From Rhodococcus rhodochrous (GTDB taxonomy: Bacteria; Actinomycetota; Actinomycetes; Mycobacteriales; Mycobacteriaceae), in contig NZ_LT906450.1 in NCBI RefSeq assembly GCF_900187265.1, positions 4,889,444 to 4,953,443 on the forward strand: a stretch of DNA of 64,000 nt, in the 5' to 3' direction. The notes beneath the pieces were generated by a model, which was not told where the DNA came from, made no database searches, and saw nothing but the letters and a program-made list of their open reading frames with translations. Of this stretch, positions 50,348 through 59,081 are shown one piece after another (positions within the stretch are counted from its first letter, which is position 1; each line of letters begins with the position of its first letter). The position numbers and the translations under genes were made by a program.

Positions 50348-50926
50348 CTACTCCGCGAAACGGAAGGAGACCTCGGCCGCGGTGAGCTTCTCCCGCATCT
50401 GCGCCATCCATTCGTCCCGCGAGCACGCTGCGGGGTCCTGGGCGACGAGCTTCTCGGTCTGGAGCATGATCTCCTCCTCCGAGTCCGTGAGATCCAGCGG
50501 TTCCCCGAGCGGCTGTTGCACGTACCACGGAGAGTGTGCGTAGACCTCGATCATGTTGCCGTCCGGGTCCTCGATGTAGACGCTCCAGGCGTTGCCGTGG
50601 TTCTTGACCACCTGAACCGGAATTCCCGTCTCCTCCACGTGCTTCCAGAAGGCACGGAGCTCGGCGAGACTGGGGACGAGGAACGAGATCTGTGCGGTCG
50701 TGGGGGGTGTTTCGGGATCGCGGCCGGCGATCAGCGCAAGCTGATGATGCTCGGTGGGATCGGCGGAGAGGAATGCGCCGGGACGCTTCGTTCCTGCCTT
50801 GCCCGACTTCCCGAGTCCGGAATCGGTGACGATCATGCCGAATTCACGAGTGTAGAAATCGATCATGGCGTCCAGGTCCTTACAAAAGATACCCAGGTGA
50901 GCAAGGCGTGGATTGAACGTGGTCAT
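50348..50926 (-). CDS. VOC-family protein, single-domain extradiol-dioxygenase-like
   Basis: A 192-residue glyoxalase/bleomycin-resistance/dioxygenase protein. The metal triad expected for the fold is visible: His in RLAHLGIF (near 10), His in TEHHQLALI (near 60) and Glu in NMIEVYAHS (near 126). A C-terminal helical tail of ~55 residues follows. Single-domain VOC dioxygenases can cleave catechols, so module B may have two unrelated ring-cleavage enzymes (with MhpB-like at 57718). An isomerase role is also possible. Confidence 0.8.
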   Translation of the reverse strand: MTTFNPRLAHLGIFCKDLDAMIDFYTREFGMIVTDSGLGKSGKAGTKRPGAFLSADPTEHHQLALIAGRDPETPPTTAQISFLVPSLAELRAFWKHVEETGIPVQVVKNHGNAWSVYIEDPDGNMIEVYAHSPWYVQQPLGEPLDLTDSEEEIMLQTEKLVAQDPAACSRDEWMAQMREKLTAAEVSFRFAE

Positions 50927-50986
50927 GGGGGTCCTTTCGGGGAGATCAGAGCTGCTCGGCAGTTACGCCGCATTCGTCGGCCATGT

Positions 50987-52414
50987 TTACTGCTGCACTG
51001 CCACGGATCGTGCGCTCGGCACGTCAGCGGAATCTCCGCTCAGCACAGCGGCGAGTACTGCCACGTTCGGGACGTCTTCCAATTCGTGGATGAGCGAGAG
51101 AGCGTGCTCTGCCTGATCTTCGCTCAGCACACCGGAGAATCGGACGTTCCGCCAGAACTTCTCGACGATCTTGTCGACGGGCGTCGGATTGCGGAGCCAT
51201 CCCAGCGGAGCACTGCGCTCGGCCTCGAGGACGCGTCCGTCTGCGAGCAGAATTCTCATCCGGCTCGCCTGATTGTTGCCGAGCGGCAGGTTCGGGACCA
51301 GACGCACTCGTCCCGCGAGTTCGAGCACCTGCGGATCGTGGATCGCGGGGGACACATAGTGCTCCAGTTCGGGACGCCCGCGAAGAATGGCATTGGCGAC
51401 GCCGTAAGGAATCGTGAACAGCGACTTCGGTTGGTCGTCCTCAGCGGTGGGCACCTGGTTGAGGAAGTGGTCGATCCGGTTCGGAGGAACATCCAGCTCG
51501 ACCGCCGTCACGTCCGCCGGATCGAAATCGTGCTCGGCGCGGAGCTGCAGGGCACATTCGATGGGATTGTGGTTGCCGTAGCACGACGGATGCAGCTTGT
51601 GCTGACCGTGCACGTAGAAGATCTCACCGAGGTCGGCGACCAGGCTCTCCGGCGACGGCTCCTGGCAGTACATCGTGAAGTAGCCCATCCGGCTCTCGAG
51701 CGCGTCGTCGACACCGCTGAAACCCGCAAGGGACAGCTGGCAGGCGAGAATGCCGTTGTAAGCCGCCATCGCACCGGGGAGCTTGAAGCTGTGCGCCCCG
51801 TCCCAGATGCCCTGGAACGAGCCGGCCATCAGGTTGAGGAGGATGCCGAAGGCATTCCTGAGCTGCGCATGATCGAGTCCGAGCAGGCGACCGGCGATGG
51901 CAGTGGCACCGAAGGCGTTCGACGTACCGCACACCTCGAAGTTGCGATCGAAATCGAACTTGTTGGCGACCGAGATACGGGCCGCTACGTCGCCACCGAG
52001 CACCACCGCTGCGAGGAGCTCACGCCCTGTCGCACCCGTGTACTCCCCTACCGTGAGCGCGACAGGTTCGGTCGTGCTGCTGACGTGCCCGACCATCTTG
52101 CCTTCGTTGACGCCCTCCGGCTCGGGACCGCACACTTCGAAGTCGAACGAGCGGGCCTGGAGGGACGTGACGAGAGCCGCGTGCGGAAGAGGCATCCGCA
52201 CCGCTCGCCCCGGGACGGACGCTTCCGGTGCACCGCCCCACCTGCGGTAGAGATCGAAGGCCTCGTCGTTCCCCTCGACATGGACACCCGACAGGGCACA
52301 CCCCAGGGTGTCGATGAGGCGCTTCTTGGCAGCAAGAATGTGGGACTCGTCCAGCGCCTCGAACGGGGTGTCGAGTACGTGACTGACGATGCGATCGATC
52401 AACGCTTCGGTCAT
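50987..52414 (-). CDS. MmgE/PrpD-family protein
   Basis: A 475-residue member of the 2-methylcitrate dehydratase/cis-aconitate decarboxylase superfamily. Landmarks include KKRLIDTLGCALSG near the N-terminus, the long helical core (GRELLAAVVLGGDVAARIS) and the second domain with KLHPSCYGNHNPIECAL. The exact reaction is unknown; in aromatic clusters such proteins may be hydratases or isomerases of unsaturated acids. It is the first gene of the leftward half of module B, with a GGAGG site before the ATG, and diverges from the hydroxylase. Confidence 0.85.
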   Translation of the reverse strand: MTEALIDRIVSHVLDTPFEALDESHILAAKKRLIDTLGCALSGVHVEGNDEAFDLYRRWGGAPEASVPGRAVRMPLPHAALVTSLQARSFDFEVCGPEPEGVNEGKMVGHVSSTTEPVALTVGEYTGATGRELLAAVVLGGDVAARISVANKFDFDRNFEVCGTSNAFGATAIAGRLLGLDHAQLRNAFGILLNLMAGSFQGIWDGAHSFKLPGAMAAYNGILACQLSLAGFSGVDDALESRMGYFTMYCQEPSPESLVADLGEIFYVHGQHKLHPSCYGNHNPIECALQLRAEHDFDPADVTAVELDVPPNRIDHFLNQVPTAEDDQPKSLFTIPYGVANAILRGRPELEHYVSPAIHDPQVLELAGRVRLVPNLPLGNNQASRMRILLADGRVLEAERSAPLGWLRNPTPVDKIVEKFWRNVRFSGVLSEDQAEHALSLIHELEDVPNVAVLAAVLSGDSADVPSARSVAVQQ

Positions 52415-52725
52415 TGAATACCTCCAGGAGCGGGTCGCGCGGCGTCGCGCAGGCCGAGCCATCGGCCGAATCCGACACTAGGCGCGCGCTGCCGGAGCCG
52501 GGAACAGCCGTATTCCACGTTCCGGAAAGAAAGCGACAGTCGGCTCCCTCCGAAGTATGCGCATATCCGAGAACGACCAGTACGGAGGGTCTCGTGTCGC
52601 ACCGAAATGGGAAACCCTTCCACACTTCGGAAGACAGCACTCCGTATCCCGAGCAGGTGCCCCCTACCCTCGAGAGCAGCAGCCGCGTATCCACAACGCG
52701 CTTATTGCCGAAGGAGATCCCAAGA
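52415..52725. promoter_or_regulatory. Divergent control region with two TTCCAC-N4-CGGAA-type operators
   Basis: This 311-base gap between the PrpD-like gene and the hydroxylase gene holds TTCCACGTTCCGGAA (52513-52527) and TTCCACACTTCGGAA (52618-52632). Each is an inverted repeat TTCC-N7-GGAA and 12 of 15 positions match. Their centres are 105 bases apart, about ten helical turns, so a looped repressor or activator is plausible. No gene is seen in the region. Confidence 0.6.
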
Positions 52726-53982
52726 ATGTCCACAGTCACCGACGCTTCCACGCCCGTTACCGACTTCTCCGCGGCACGTGGCGAGAACTGGACCGAATAC
52801 CGCGAACGCGCGATCGAGGAGGGACAGCAGTTCCTCGAGAAGGTCGACGACATCCTGACCATCGTTCGCGCCGGCCGTGACATCTCCGAAACCGAAGGTC
52901 GCGTACCGGACGCAACGGTCGACGCCATGATCGACACCGGCTTGTTCCGGGCATTCACGCCGCTCCGCTACGGCGGACTCGAGATGGCGCCCGCCGCCTT
53001 CTTCGAAGGAATCATGCGGATCGCGGAAGCCGACAGTGCAGCGGCCTGGATCGCCGGCCAGCTCAATGTCCATTCCTTCGAGATCGCCCTCATGGACGAG
53101 CGGATGCAGAACGAGTTCTGGGGAGAGGACCCGAACGCACGCGCCTCGAGCTCCTACGCACCGGTGGGCAAGTACGAGAAGGTGGACGACGGCTACCGAC
53201 TGAACGGCACGTGGACCTTCTCCAGCGGCGTCGATCACGCCCAGTGGGTGATCCTCGGTGGTGGCGACCGCAACTTCGTCGTTCCGATCTCGGATCTCAC
53301 GATCGATCACAACAGCTGGGACGTCCAGGGACTGAAGGGAACCGGCAGCAAGGCGGTGACTCTCGACGATGTCTTCGTACCGGACTACCGGACCCATCTC
53401 CTCGTCGACACCTACAACGACGCCAATCCCGGGTGGGCTGTGAACAACCGTCCCCTGTACTGGGTTTCGTTCACGTCGATCTTCAACTCGACTCCTGCCA
53501 ACACCGTGATCGGAACAGCCACCGCCGGTGTGGAGACGTTCATCGAACAGTCCCGGGTCCGCCTCACCCGTCAGGGCACCGGCGCACCTGCTGCGCAGAA
53601 TCCCTTCCTGCACCTGAAGGTCGCGGACGCCAAGACCCGGATCCGCACTGTGAAGAACCGGCACCTGCAGAACTGGCGCGATCTGTTCGACCTCGCGTGC
53701 CGTGGTGAGGAAGCGTCTCCTGTCGAGCGGATGCGAGTCCGCTTCGAAGCAGCCGACACGATCGCGACGTGCTACGAGTCCTTCTCGGACATCTGGCCGA
53801 TCGCGGGTGCCGCCGCCAGCGCGACCGCGAACCCCCTGCAACAGACGATGCGCGATCTCCTCGCAGCGCGCAATCACGGTTCGGCAGGAAAGGAACTCGC
53901 AGCAGGCCAGTACGTCAAGGCCCTCTTCGGTATTCCGCCGGCACCGTTCTCCGACCTCGGCACCCTGAACTACTACAAGTAG
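52726..53982 (+). CDS. FADH2-dependent aromatic hydroxylase, oxygenase component (HsaA/HPAH C2-like)
   Basis: A 418-residue group D flavin monooxygenase, paralogue of 38158-39420. Matching segments include LFRAFTPLRYGGLEMAP, AGQLNVHSFEIALMDER, TWTFSSGVDHAQW and NHGSAGKELAAGQYVKALFG. An AAGGAG site precedes the ATG at 52726. The reductase gene follows after 22 bases. It would hydroxylate a phenolic acid to the catechol cleaved by the downstream MhpB-like enzyme; the exact substrate is not shown by the sequence. Confidence 0.87.
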   Translation: MSTVTDASTPVTDFSAARGENWTEYRERAIEEGQQFLEKVDDILTIVRAGRDISETEGRVPDATVDAMIDTGLFRAFTPLRYGGLEMAPAAFFEGIMRIAEADSAAAWIAGQLNVHSFEIALMDERMQNEFWGEDPNARASSSYAPVGKYEKVDDGYRLNGTWTFSSGVDHAQWVILGGGDRNFVVPISDLTIDHNSWDVQGLKGTGSKAVTLDDVFVPDYRTHLLVDTYNDANPGWAVNNRPLYWVSFTSIFNSTPANTVIGTATAGVETFIEQSRVRLTRQGTGAPAAQNPFLHLKVADAKTRIRTVKNRHLQNWRDLFDLACRGEEASPVERMRVRFEAADTIATCYESFSDIWPIAGAAASATANPLQQTMRDLLAARNHGSAGKELAAGQYVKALFGIPPAPFSDLGTLNYYK

Positions 53983-54004
53983 CCTTCCGAAAAGGACCGG
54001 TCCG

Positions 54005-54973
54005 TTGACTCAGACGATCGAACAGAACATCATGTCGCTCCTCGAACAAGGTGATCCTGCAGAAGACGCACGCGCCTTCCGGCGGACACTCGGCCAGTAC
54101 AGCACCGGCGTCACCGTGATCACCACCGCTTCCGGAGAGACGTACGCAGGCATGGCGGCGAACTCGTTCTCCGCGGTCTCGTTGGACCCTCCACTGATCC
54201 TGTGGTCCATCCGGAAGGAATCGAGAAGTGCCCCGGCATTTCTCGACAACGGGCACTTCGCAGTGAATGTTCTCGCCGACCATCAGATGGAGATGTCTGC
54301 ACTGTTCGGACGCCCGCAGCCCGACCAATTCACCCAGGTGGATTGGACTCCCGGTGTGCACGGTGACCCACTGCTCGACGGTGCCATCGCACATCTCGAG
54401 TGCGTCAGCGAATCCGTCTTCGACGGCGGTGACCACCACATCCTCGTCGGCAGAGTGCAGCGCTACGCGCGGTACGAGGGCGCACCTCTGCTCTTCTCCC
54501 AGGGGCAGTACAGCGTCTCCCAGAGCCATCCCGATCTGGCACTCCACGTCGATACCTCACAGGTGTCGACGGAAGACCAGTCGGAGGAATCCCTGTTCAT
54601 GTCGCTCCTCCAAGCGACCGACCACCACATGTCCGCGCTGTTCCAGCATCATCGGCAGCAGATCGGCGTCACGGTTGCGACTGCCAGGATTCTCAACCGT
54701 CTGTGGCGTGGATCCTGCAGCCGTGACGTCCTCGAGCAGGACACCTATCTCGGCGAGAACACTGTCGATGATGCTCTGTCGGATCTCGAGGATCGCGGGC
54801 ACGTGCACCGGACCGGACACGGCGTCTGGGCGCTGACCGAAGAGGGACGACAGGTTCGGTGTGTCCTTCGTCGTAGCGCCGAGCACTTCACCGAGCAGCA
54901 GCTACGCGGAATTTCACCGGACGATCTGAGAACGGCCGAACGCGTCCTGGCCACGCTCCTCGGCCGAGGCTAG
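54005..54973 (+). CDS. Flavin reductase with C-terminal MarR-like domain (HPAH C1 type)
   Basis: A 322-residue reductase, paralogue of 37190-38161. The flavin reductase half (FRRTLGQYSTGVTVITT, GMAANSFSAVSLDPPLI, GGDHHILVGRV) is followed by a MarR-like winged-helix half from about 190 (LLQATDHHMSALFQHHRQQ, VTVATARILNRLWRG). It begins with TTG at 54005 after an AAAGGA site. It supplies FADH2 to the oxygenase upstream. By analogy with Acinetobacter C1, the MarR-like part probably senses substrate and relieves autoinhibition. Confidence 0.85.
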   Translation: MTQTIEQNIMSLLEQGDPAEDARAFRRTLGQYSTGVTVITTASGETYAGMAANSFSAVSLDPPLILWSIRKESRSAPAFLDNGHFAVNVLADHQMEMSALFGRPQPDQFTQVDWTPGVHGDPLLDGAIAHLECVSESVFDGGDHHILVGRVQRYARYEGAPLLFSQGQYSVSQSHPDLALHVDTSQVSTEDQSEESLFMSLLQATDHHMSALFQHHRQQIGVTVATARILNRLWRGSCSRDVLEQDTYLGENTVDDALSDLEDRGHVHRTGHGVWALTEEGRQVRCVLRRSAEHFTEQQLRGISPDDLRTAERVLATLLGRG

Positions 54974-55002
54974 AAAGCCTGTACGAGAACGCCAACCGGT
55001 AC

Positions 55003-55023
55003 CACCTCCTCCGGGCGGAGGTG
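55003..55023. terminator. Weak GC-rich hairpin after the reductase
   Basis: CACCTCC and GGAGGTG form a seven-bp stem with a seven-base loop in the 116-base gap before the FAD hydroxylase. It could attenuate transcription inside the operon and does not look like a full terminator. Confidence 0.3.
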
Positions 55024-55089
55024 CCGTCCGTCGGCGATCGTCGACGGAGATCTGTCAATTTCCTATCTGTTCCGAGAATTTGGGATGCC

Positions 55090-56811
55090 ATGACCACTAC
55101 GCACGAAAGCGACGTCCTCGTCGTCGGCGCCGGCCCGGTCGGCCTCATGCTGGCCAATATCCTGGGCATGTACGGCCGCTCGGTGACCGTGCTCGAGGCG
55201 TTGGACGACCTCATCGACTACCCGCGGGGCGTCGGCCTCGACGACGAGTCCTTTCGGACGATCCAGACGGTCGGATTGGTCGATAGCGTTCGGCCGCATA
55301 CCAATCCGCAGCACATCATGCGTCTGGTGAACGGTGCCGGCAAGGTCATCCTCGTCAACAACCCGCAGACACGTGATTTCGGCTGGGAACGCAAGCACGG
55401 CTTCATCCAGCCCGAAGTCGACCGAGCCCTCTACAACGGACTCCATCGATTCGAGAACGTACGCGTACTCTTCGGGCACCGGGTCGAGCGGGTCGACGAG
55501 GATGCGGATTCCGTGACGGCGATCGCGTCGGTGACCGACGCGGACGGCCGGACCACCGAACATCGCTTCCGAGCGCAGTACCTGGTGGGGTGTGAGGGTG
55601 GCAAGTCGCCGACGCGCAAGCGTATGGGCGTGAGCTTCGAGGGTGAATCGCCGTCCACACGCTGGCTCGTGGTCGACGTGGAGAACGATCCGCTGGGGAC
55701 CCCCAATGTCTTCCTCGGCGCCGATCCCAAGCGGCCCTACGTCTCCATCGGACTGCCCCACGCGGTGCGTCGCTGGGAATTCATGCTCCACGACGGCGAG
55801 ACCGAGGAGCAGGTCACCGATCCGAGATTCGTCGATGCACTTCTTGCCGAACATGTTCCGGGTCCTTCTCAACTCCAGTTCATCCGACGTCGAGTGTTCA
55901 CCCATCATGGGCGAGTGGCATCCACATTCCGTAAGGGACGCCAGATCATCGCGGGCGATGCCGCGCATCTCATGCCGGTGTGGATGGGCCAGGGCTGGAA
56001 CTCCGGGATGCGGGATGCAACCAACCTCGGTTGGAAACTCGCCACGGTGTTGTCCGGTCAGGCCGACGATTCCCTCCTCGACACATACACCGCCGAACGC
56101 AAGGACCATGCGCAGGCGATGGTGGATCTGTCACTGACCTTCGGCAAGTTCATCAAGATCACCAATCCGGTGACCGCAGCCCTCCGTGACGGCGCGTCCA
56201 CCGTGCTCAACTTCTTCCCGCAGGTCAAGAGCTACTTTGCAGACATGCGTTTCAAACCGATGCCGCGCTATACGCGAGGCGTCGTGGTCGATCCGACCGC
56301 GCAGACGGCCGGCCGGGCGGCAGCCGAACTCACCAGCCGGCTCGTCCCCGTGCGGACCGCCAACAACACGACGTCTCCGGTCGGCGTCCAGTTCCCCCAG
56401 CCGCGGGTCAACAGTCGTCACGGCTCGGACGTCCTCCTCGACGACGCGATCGGAAACTGGTGGTCGGTGATCGTGTGGGGCAACGACCCCACGGCCGTAC
56501 TTCCGCGATCCGCGCTCGACAAGCTCGAACTACTCGGCGCGAAGCTGGTCGCCATTGTGCCCGAAACCCAGAGGACGTGGGCCGAGGAGTACATGAACGA
56601 CGACGTTCTGGTACTCGGCGATCACACCGGTCAGGTCAAGAAGTGGTTCGACGACCGTCCGACCCCGATGATCTTCCTCCGTCCCGATCGTTTCGTCGCC
56701 GGTGCGTGCCTCACCCAGCACGGTCCCGCCACGCTCGACTCCATTCTGGAAGCGATGTCGTTCACCGGACGTCCCGCGCCCGTCGCTGCGGCGGCTTCAC
56801 TCGTCAGTTGA
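55090..56811 (+). CDS. FAD-dependent aromatic hydroxylase (MhpA-like)
   Basis: A 573-residue class A flavoprotein hydroxylase of the 3-(3-hydroxyphenyl)propionate hydroxylase type. FAD-binding GAGPVG is near residue 16. The central motif is VGCEGGKSPTRK, with Glu where DG is usual, and the second FAD motif GDAAHLMPVWMGQGWNSGMRD is split around residue 295. The C-terminal thioredoxin-like domain is present. The ATG at 55090 is chosen because the longer reading has no ribosome site. It gives module B a second route to a ring-cleavage substrate beside the two-component hydroxylase. Confidence 0.87.
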   Translation: MTTTHESDVLVVGAGPVGLMLANILGMYGRSVTVLEALDDLIDYPRGVGLDDESFRTIQTVGLVDSVRPHTNPQHIMRLVNGAGKVILVNNPQTRDFGWERKHGFIQPEVDRALYNGLHRFENVRVLFGHRVERVDEDADSVTAIASVTDADGRTTEHRFRAQYLVGCEGGKSPTRKRMGVSFEGESPSTRWLVVDVENDPLGTPNVFLGADPKRPYVSIGLPHAVRRWEFMLHDGETEEQVTDPRFVDALLAEHVPGPSQLQFIRRRVFTHHGRVASTFRKGRQIIAGDAAHLMPVWMGQGWNSGMRDATNLGWKLATVLSGQADDSLLDTYTAERKDHAQAMVDLSLTFGKFIKITNPVTAALRDGASTVLNFFPQVKSYFADMRFKPMPRYTRGVVVDPTAQTAGRAAAELTSRLVPVRTANNTTSPVGVQFPQPRVNSRHGSDVLLDDAIGNWWSVIVWGNDPTAVLPRSALDKLELLGAKLVAIVPETQRTWAEEYMNDDVLVLGDHTGQVKKWFDDRPTPMIFLRPDRFVAGACLTQHGPATLDSILEAMSFTGRPAPVAAAASLVS

Positions 56812-56822
56812 AGGAGAACCTC

Positions 56823-57683
56823 ATGTCCGTTCAGACCCCCGAATACACCACCGATGCGTTCTTCGGACTCGAGGACCGGTGGTTGTCCACCGCAGAAGGA
56901 GAACTGACGCATTACCACGAGCTCGGGGAAGGCACGCCGATCCTGTTCCTCCACGGCTCCGGTACAGGCGTGACCGCCGCCGCGAACTGGTGGCTGAACC
57001 TGCCCGAGTTGAGCGCCTACGGTCGCTGCATCGCCATCGATTCCATCGGTTACGGGCAGACCGTTGTCGCGGACGGCACGGAGTACGGCATCCGGGAGTG
57101 GGTCCGCCATGCAGTGCGGGTGCTCGACGCGCTCGGCATCGAGAAGACGTGGATCGTGGGCAACTCCCTCGGTGGGTGGCTGGCATTCCAGTTCGCCATC
57201 GACTTTCCCGAACGGCTGTTGGGCATCGTGTCGATGGGTACAGGCGGAGCCAAGCTCACCGGAGCATTGGCGTCGCACTCGAATCCGGTTCTGACCGAGG
57301 ACGGCATCCGCAGCACCCTCGAGAAGTTCGTCGTGGACAAGTCGCTCGTCACCGACGAACTGGTGGCCCTGCGATACCACTCGGCGCTCAACGACACGGC
57401 CTCCGACCGATTGGCCGAGGTCGTCGCTGCACGCGATCGCGATCGTCACGCGCTTCCCCTGGATTTCGATGCGCTGTCGCGTCTGGATATTCCCGTGCTG
57501 CTCATCCATGGCATGCAGGATGTGGTCATTCCCGTCTCCCGCACCTGGGAACTGCTCAACATCATCCCCAACGCCGACGCTCACATCTTCTCCAAGTGCG
57601 GGCACTGGTCACAGGTCGAACGCGCCGACGAGTTCAACGAGATCGTCGGCGGCTACCTCGTGCAGCACGCAGTCGACCACTGA
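56823..57683 (+). CDS. Meta-cleavage product C-C hydrolase (MhpC-like)
   Basis: A 286-residue alpha/beta hydrolase with an intact triad: Ser in VGNSLGGW, Asp in GMQDVVIP and His in KCGHW. The LFLHGSGTGVTAAANWWLNL oxyanion segment is typical of MhpC/HsaD-type enzymes. A GAAGGAGA site precedes the ATG, 11 bases after the FAD hydroxylase. It would cleave the product made by the dioxygenase encoded next. Confidence 0.9.
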   Translation: MSVQTPEYTTDAFFGLEDRWLSTAEGELTHYHELGEGTPILFLHGSGTGVTAAANWWLNLPELSAYGRCIAIDSIGYGQTVVADGTEYGIREWVRHAVRVLDALGIEKTWIVGNSLGGWLAFQFAIDFPERLLGIVSMGTGGAKLTGALASHSNPVLTEDGIRSTLEKFVVDKSLVTDELVALRYHSALNDTASDRLAEVVAARDRDRHALPLDFDALSRLDIPVLLIHGMQDVVIPVSRTWELLNIIPNADAHIFSKCGHWSQVERADEFNEIVGGYLVQHAVDH

Positions 57684-57717
57684 TTCCGCCGAGACACAGA
57701 CAAGGAGATATTCCGCA

Positions 57718-58662
57718 GTGTCGCAGGCTTTGTTGTGCATGTCCCACAGTCCGCTGCTCGAACACGCGAACCCGCCGGCCGACGTCGTCGACGCGGTGCA
57801 GGAGTCGTTCGCGCGAGCCCGTGCATTCGTCGACGACTTCGACCCCGACATCGTCGTCAACTTCGGACCGGACCATTTCAACGGATTCTTCTACGACCTG
57901 ATGCCTCCGTTCTGCGTGGGTTACCGGGCACGAGGCACGGGCGATTACGACTCGTTCGCAGGAGATCTCGATGTTCCCGAGGACATCGCAGAAGCGTTGG
58001 CCGCATTCGTGATCGACAGCGGCATCGATCTGGCGATCTCGCGGCGGATGGAAGTCGACCACGGGGCGGTACAGCCCATGGAGATCCTCTACGACGGTGA
58101 CGTGGCGGCGCGACCCGTCGTGCCGATCTTCGTGAACTCGGTGGCACGTCCGTTCGTGAAGATGAAGCGGATCCGAGACTTCGGGCAGGCGGTCGGTCGC
58201 TTCTTCGCCGGTCTCGACAAGCGGGTGCTGTTCATCGGCTCCGGAGGGTTGTCGCACGATCCTCCGGTCCCCCAGTACGCCACTGCGACGGACGGCCAGC
58301 GCGAGTTCCTGACGGCAGGGCGGAACCCGACGCCGGAGGCTCGGGCAGCACGTCAGGCCAATACGATCGCCACCGCCGCGAAGTTCGCCGCAGGACAGGC
58401 CGACATCATGGACCTGAACCCGGAATGGGACCGGGACTTCCTCTCGGTCTGCCGATCCGGCCGGGTCGAGGACTTCGACGGCTACGACGCGAACGAGATG
58501 GATGTGGTTGCCGGACACTCCTCGCACGAGGTACGCACCTGGGTGGCGGCGTACTCGGCGTTGCGCGCCTGTGGGGAGTACGAGGTGACCTACGAGTTCT
58601 ACCGCCCGATCAGGGAGTACATCGCCGGCTTCGCTGTCACCACAGCAGAACTGACATCCTGA
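57718..58662 (+). CDS. mhpB: 2,3-dihydroxyphenylpropionate 1,2-dioxygenase-like enzyme (MhpB)
   Basis: A 314-residue class III extradiol dioxygenase. Landmarks include CMSHSPLLE at the N-terminus, VNFGPDHFNGFF with the second His ligand, MEVDHGAVQPME with the catalytic His near 115, GSGGLSHDPPVP near 180 and the C-terminal acidic ligand region. It begins with GTG at 57718 after an AAGGAG site. Unlike the LigB-type protein at 36204, all ligand positions look normal. It is the last gene of the rightward operon of module B and is followed by a terminator. Confidence 0.9.
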   Translation: MSQALLCMSHSPLLEHANPPADVVDAVQESFARARAFVDDFDPDIVVNFGPDHFNGFFYDLMPPFCVGYRARGTGDYDSFAGDLDVPEDIAEALAAFVIDSGIDLAISRRMEVDHGAVQPMEILYDGDVAARPVVPIFVNSVARPFVKMKRIRDFGQAVGRFFAGLDKRVLFIGSGGLSHDPPVPQYATATDGQREFLTAGRNPTPEARAARQANTIATAAKFAAGQADIMDLNPEWDRDFLSVCRSGRVEDFDGYDANEMDVVAGHSSHEVRTWVAAYSALRACGEYEVTYEFYRPIREYIAGFAVTTAELTS

Positions 58663-58692
58663 GGGTTACACCGAAACGGTCGGAGCAGCGCA

Positions 58693-58722
58693 GTTCTGCA
58701 GGGCAGGTCGGCCCTGCAGAAC
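58693..58722. terminator. Bidirectional terminator after mhpB
   Basis: A perfect 12-bp stem (GTTCTGCAGGGC / GCCCTGCAGAAC) has a six-base loop AGGTCG. It lies between the convergent mhpB and DUF4287 genes. Confidence 0.85.
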
Positions 58723-58751
58723 CGCTCGGTCGTCTGCTGCAGACGCTCTCG

Positions 58752-58964
58752 TCAGTCGGACTTCTGTTCCTTCAGAGTGTGCGCGACGAGAGCATTGGCG
58801 TGCCCGTGACCCATCCCGTGTTCCTGCTTCAGCCAGTTCACGAGCTCCATGTGCTTGGCGAGATCCGACGCGCGGATCATGTTCTTCCACTCCTCGATCG
58901 GGCGTCCGTACTTCTGCTCGATCGACGGAAAATACGACTCCGGTCCCTTGACCTTCTCACTCAT
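58752..58964 (-). CDS. DUF4287 domain protein
   Basis: A 70-residue protein that matches the DUF4287 pattern almost throughout: YFPSIEQKYGRPIEEWKN and then KHMELVNWLKQEHGMGHGHANALVAH in overlapping parts. The function is unknown. The ATG at 58964 is preceded by a weak GAG site; a longer frame upstream has no ribosome site. It stands alone between two terminators. Confidence 0.85.
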   Translation of the reverse strand: MSEKVKGPESYFPSIEQKYGRPIEEWKNMIRASDLAKHMELVNWLKQEHGMGHGHANALVAHTLKEQKSD

Positions 58965-59027
58965 GCGGAGAGGTTGACCAGGGCGACCGACACGGTCGGA
59001 CCGTTCGGTTCGATCCACTGAGAACGA

Positions 59028-59066
59028 CCGCGGCGCCGCAGTCCCGGATGGGACGCGGCGCCGCGG
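59028..59066 (-). terminator. Terminator after the FabG-like gene
   Basis: A 12-bp stem CCGCGGCGCCGC / GCGGCGCCGCGG is extended, past one bulged A, by GTCCC / GGGAC around a GGAT loop. It lies 15 bases after the stop of the gene ending at 59082. Confidence 0.8.
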
Positions 59067-59081
59067 ACGTGCGGAAGAGGA

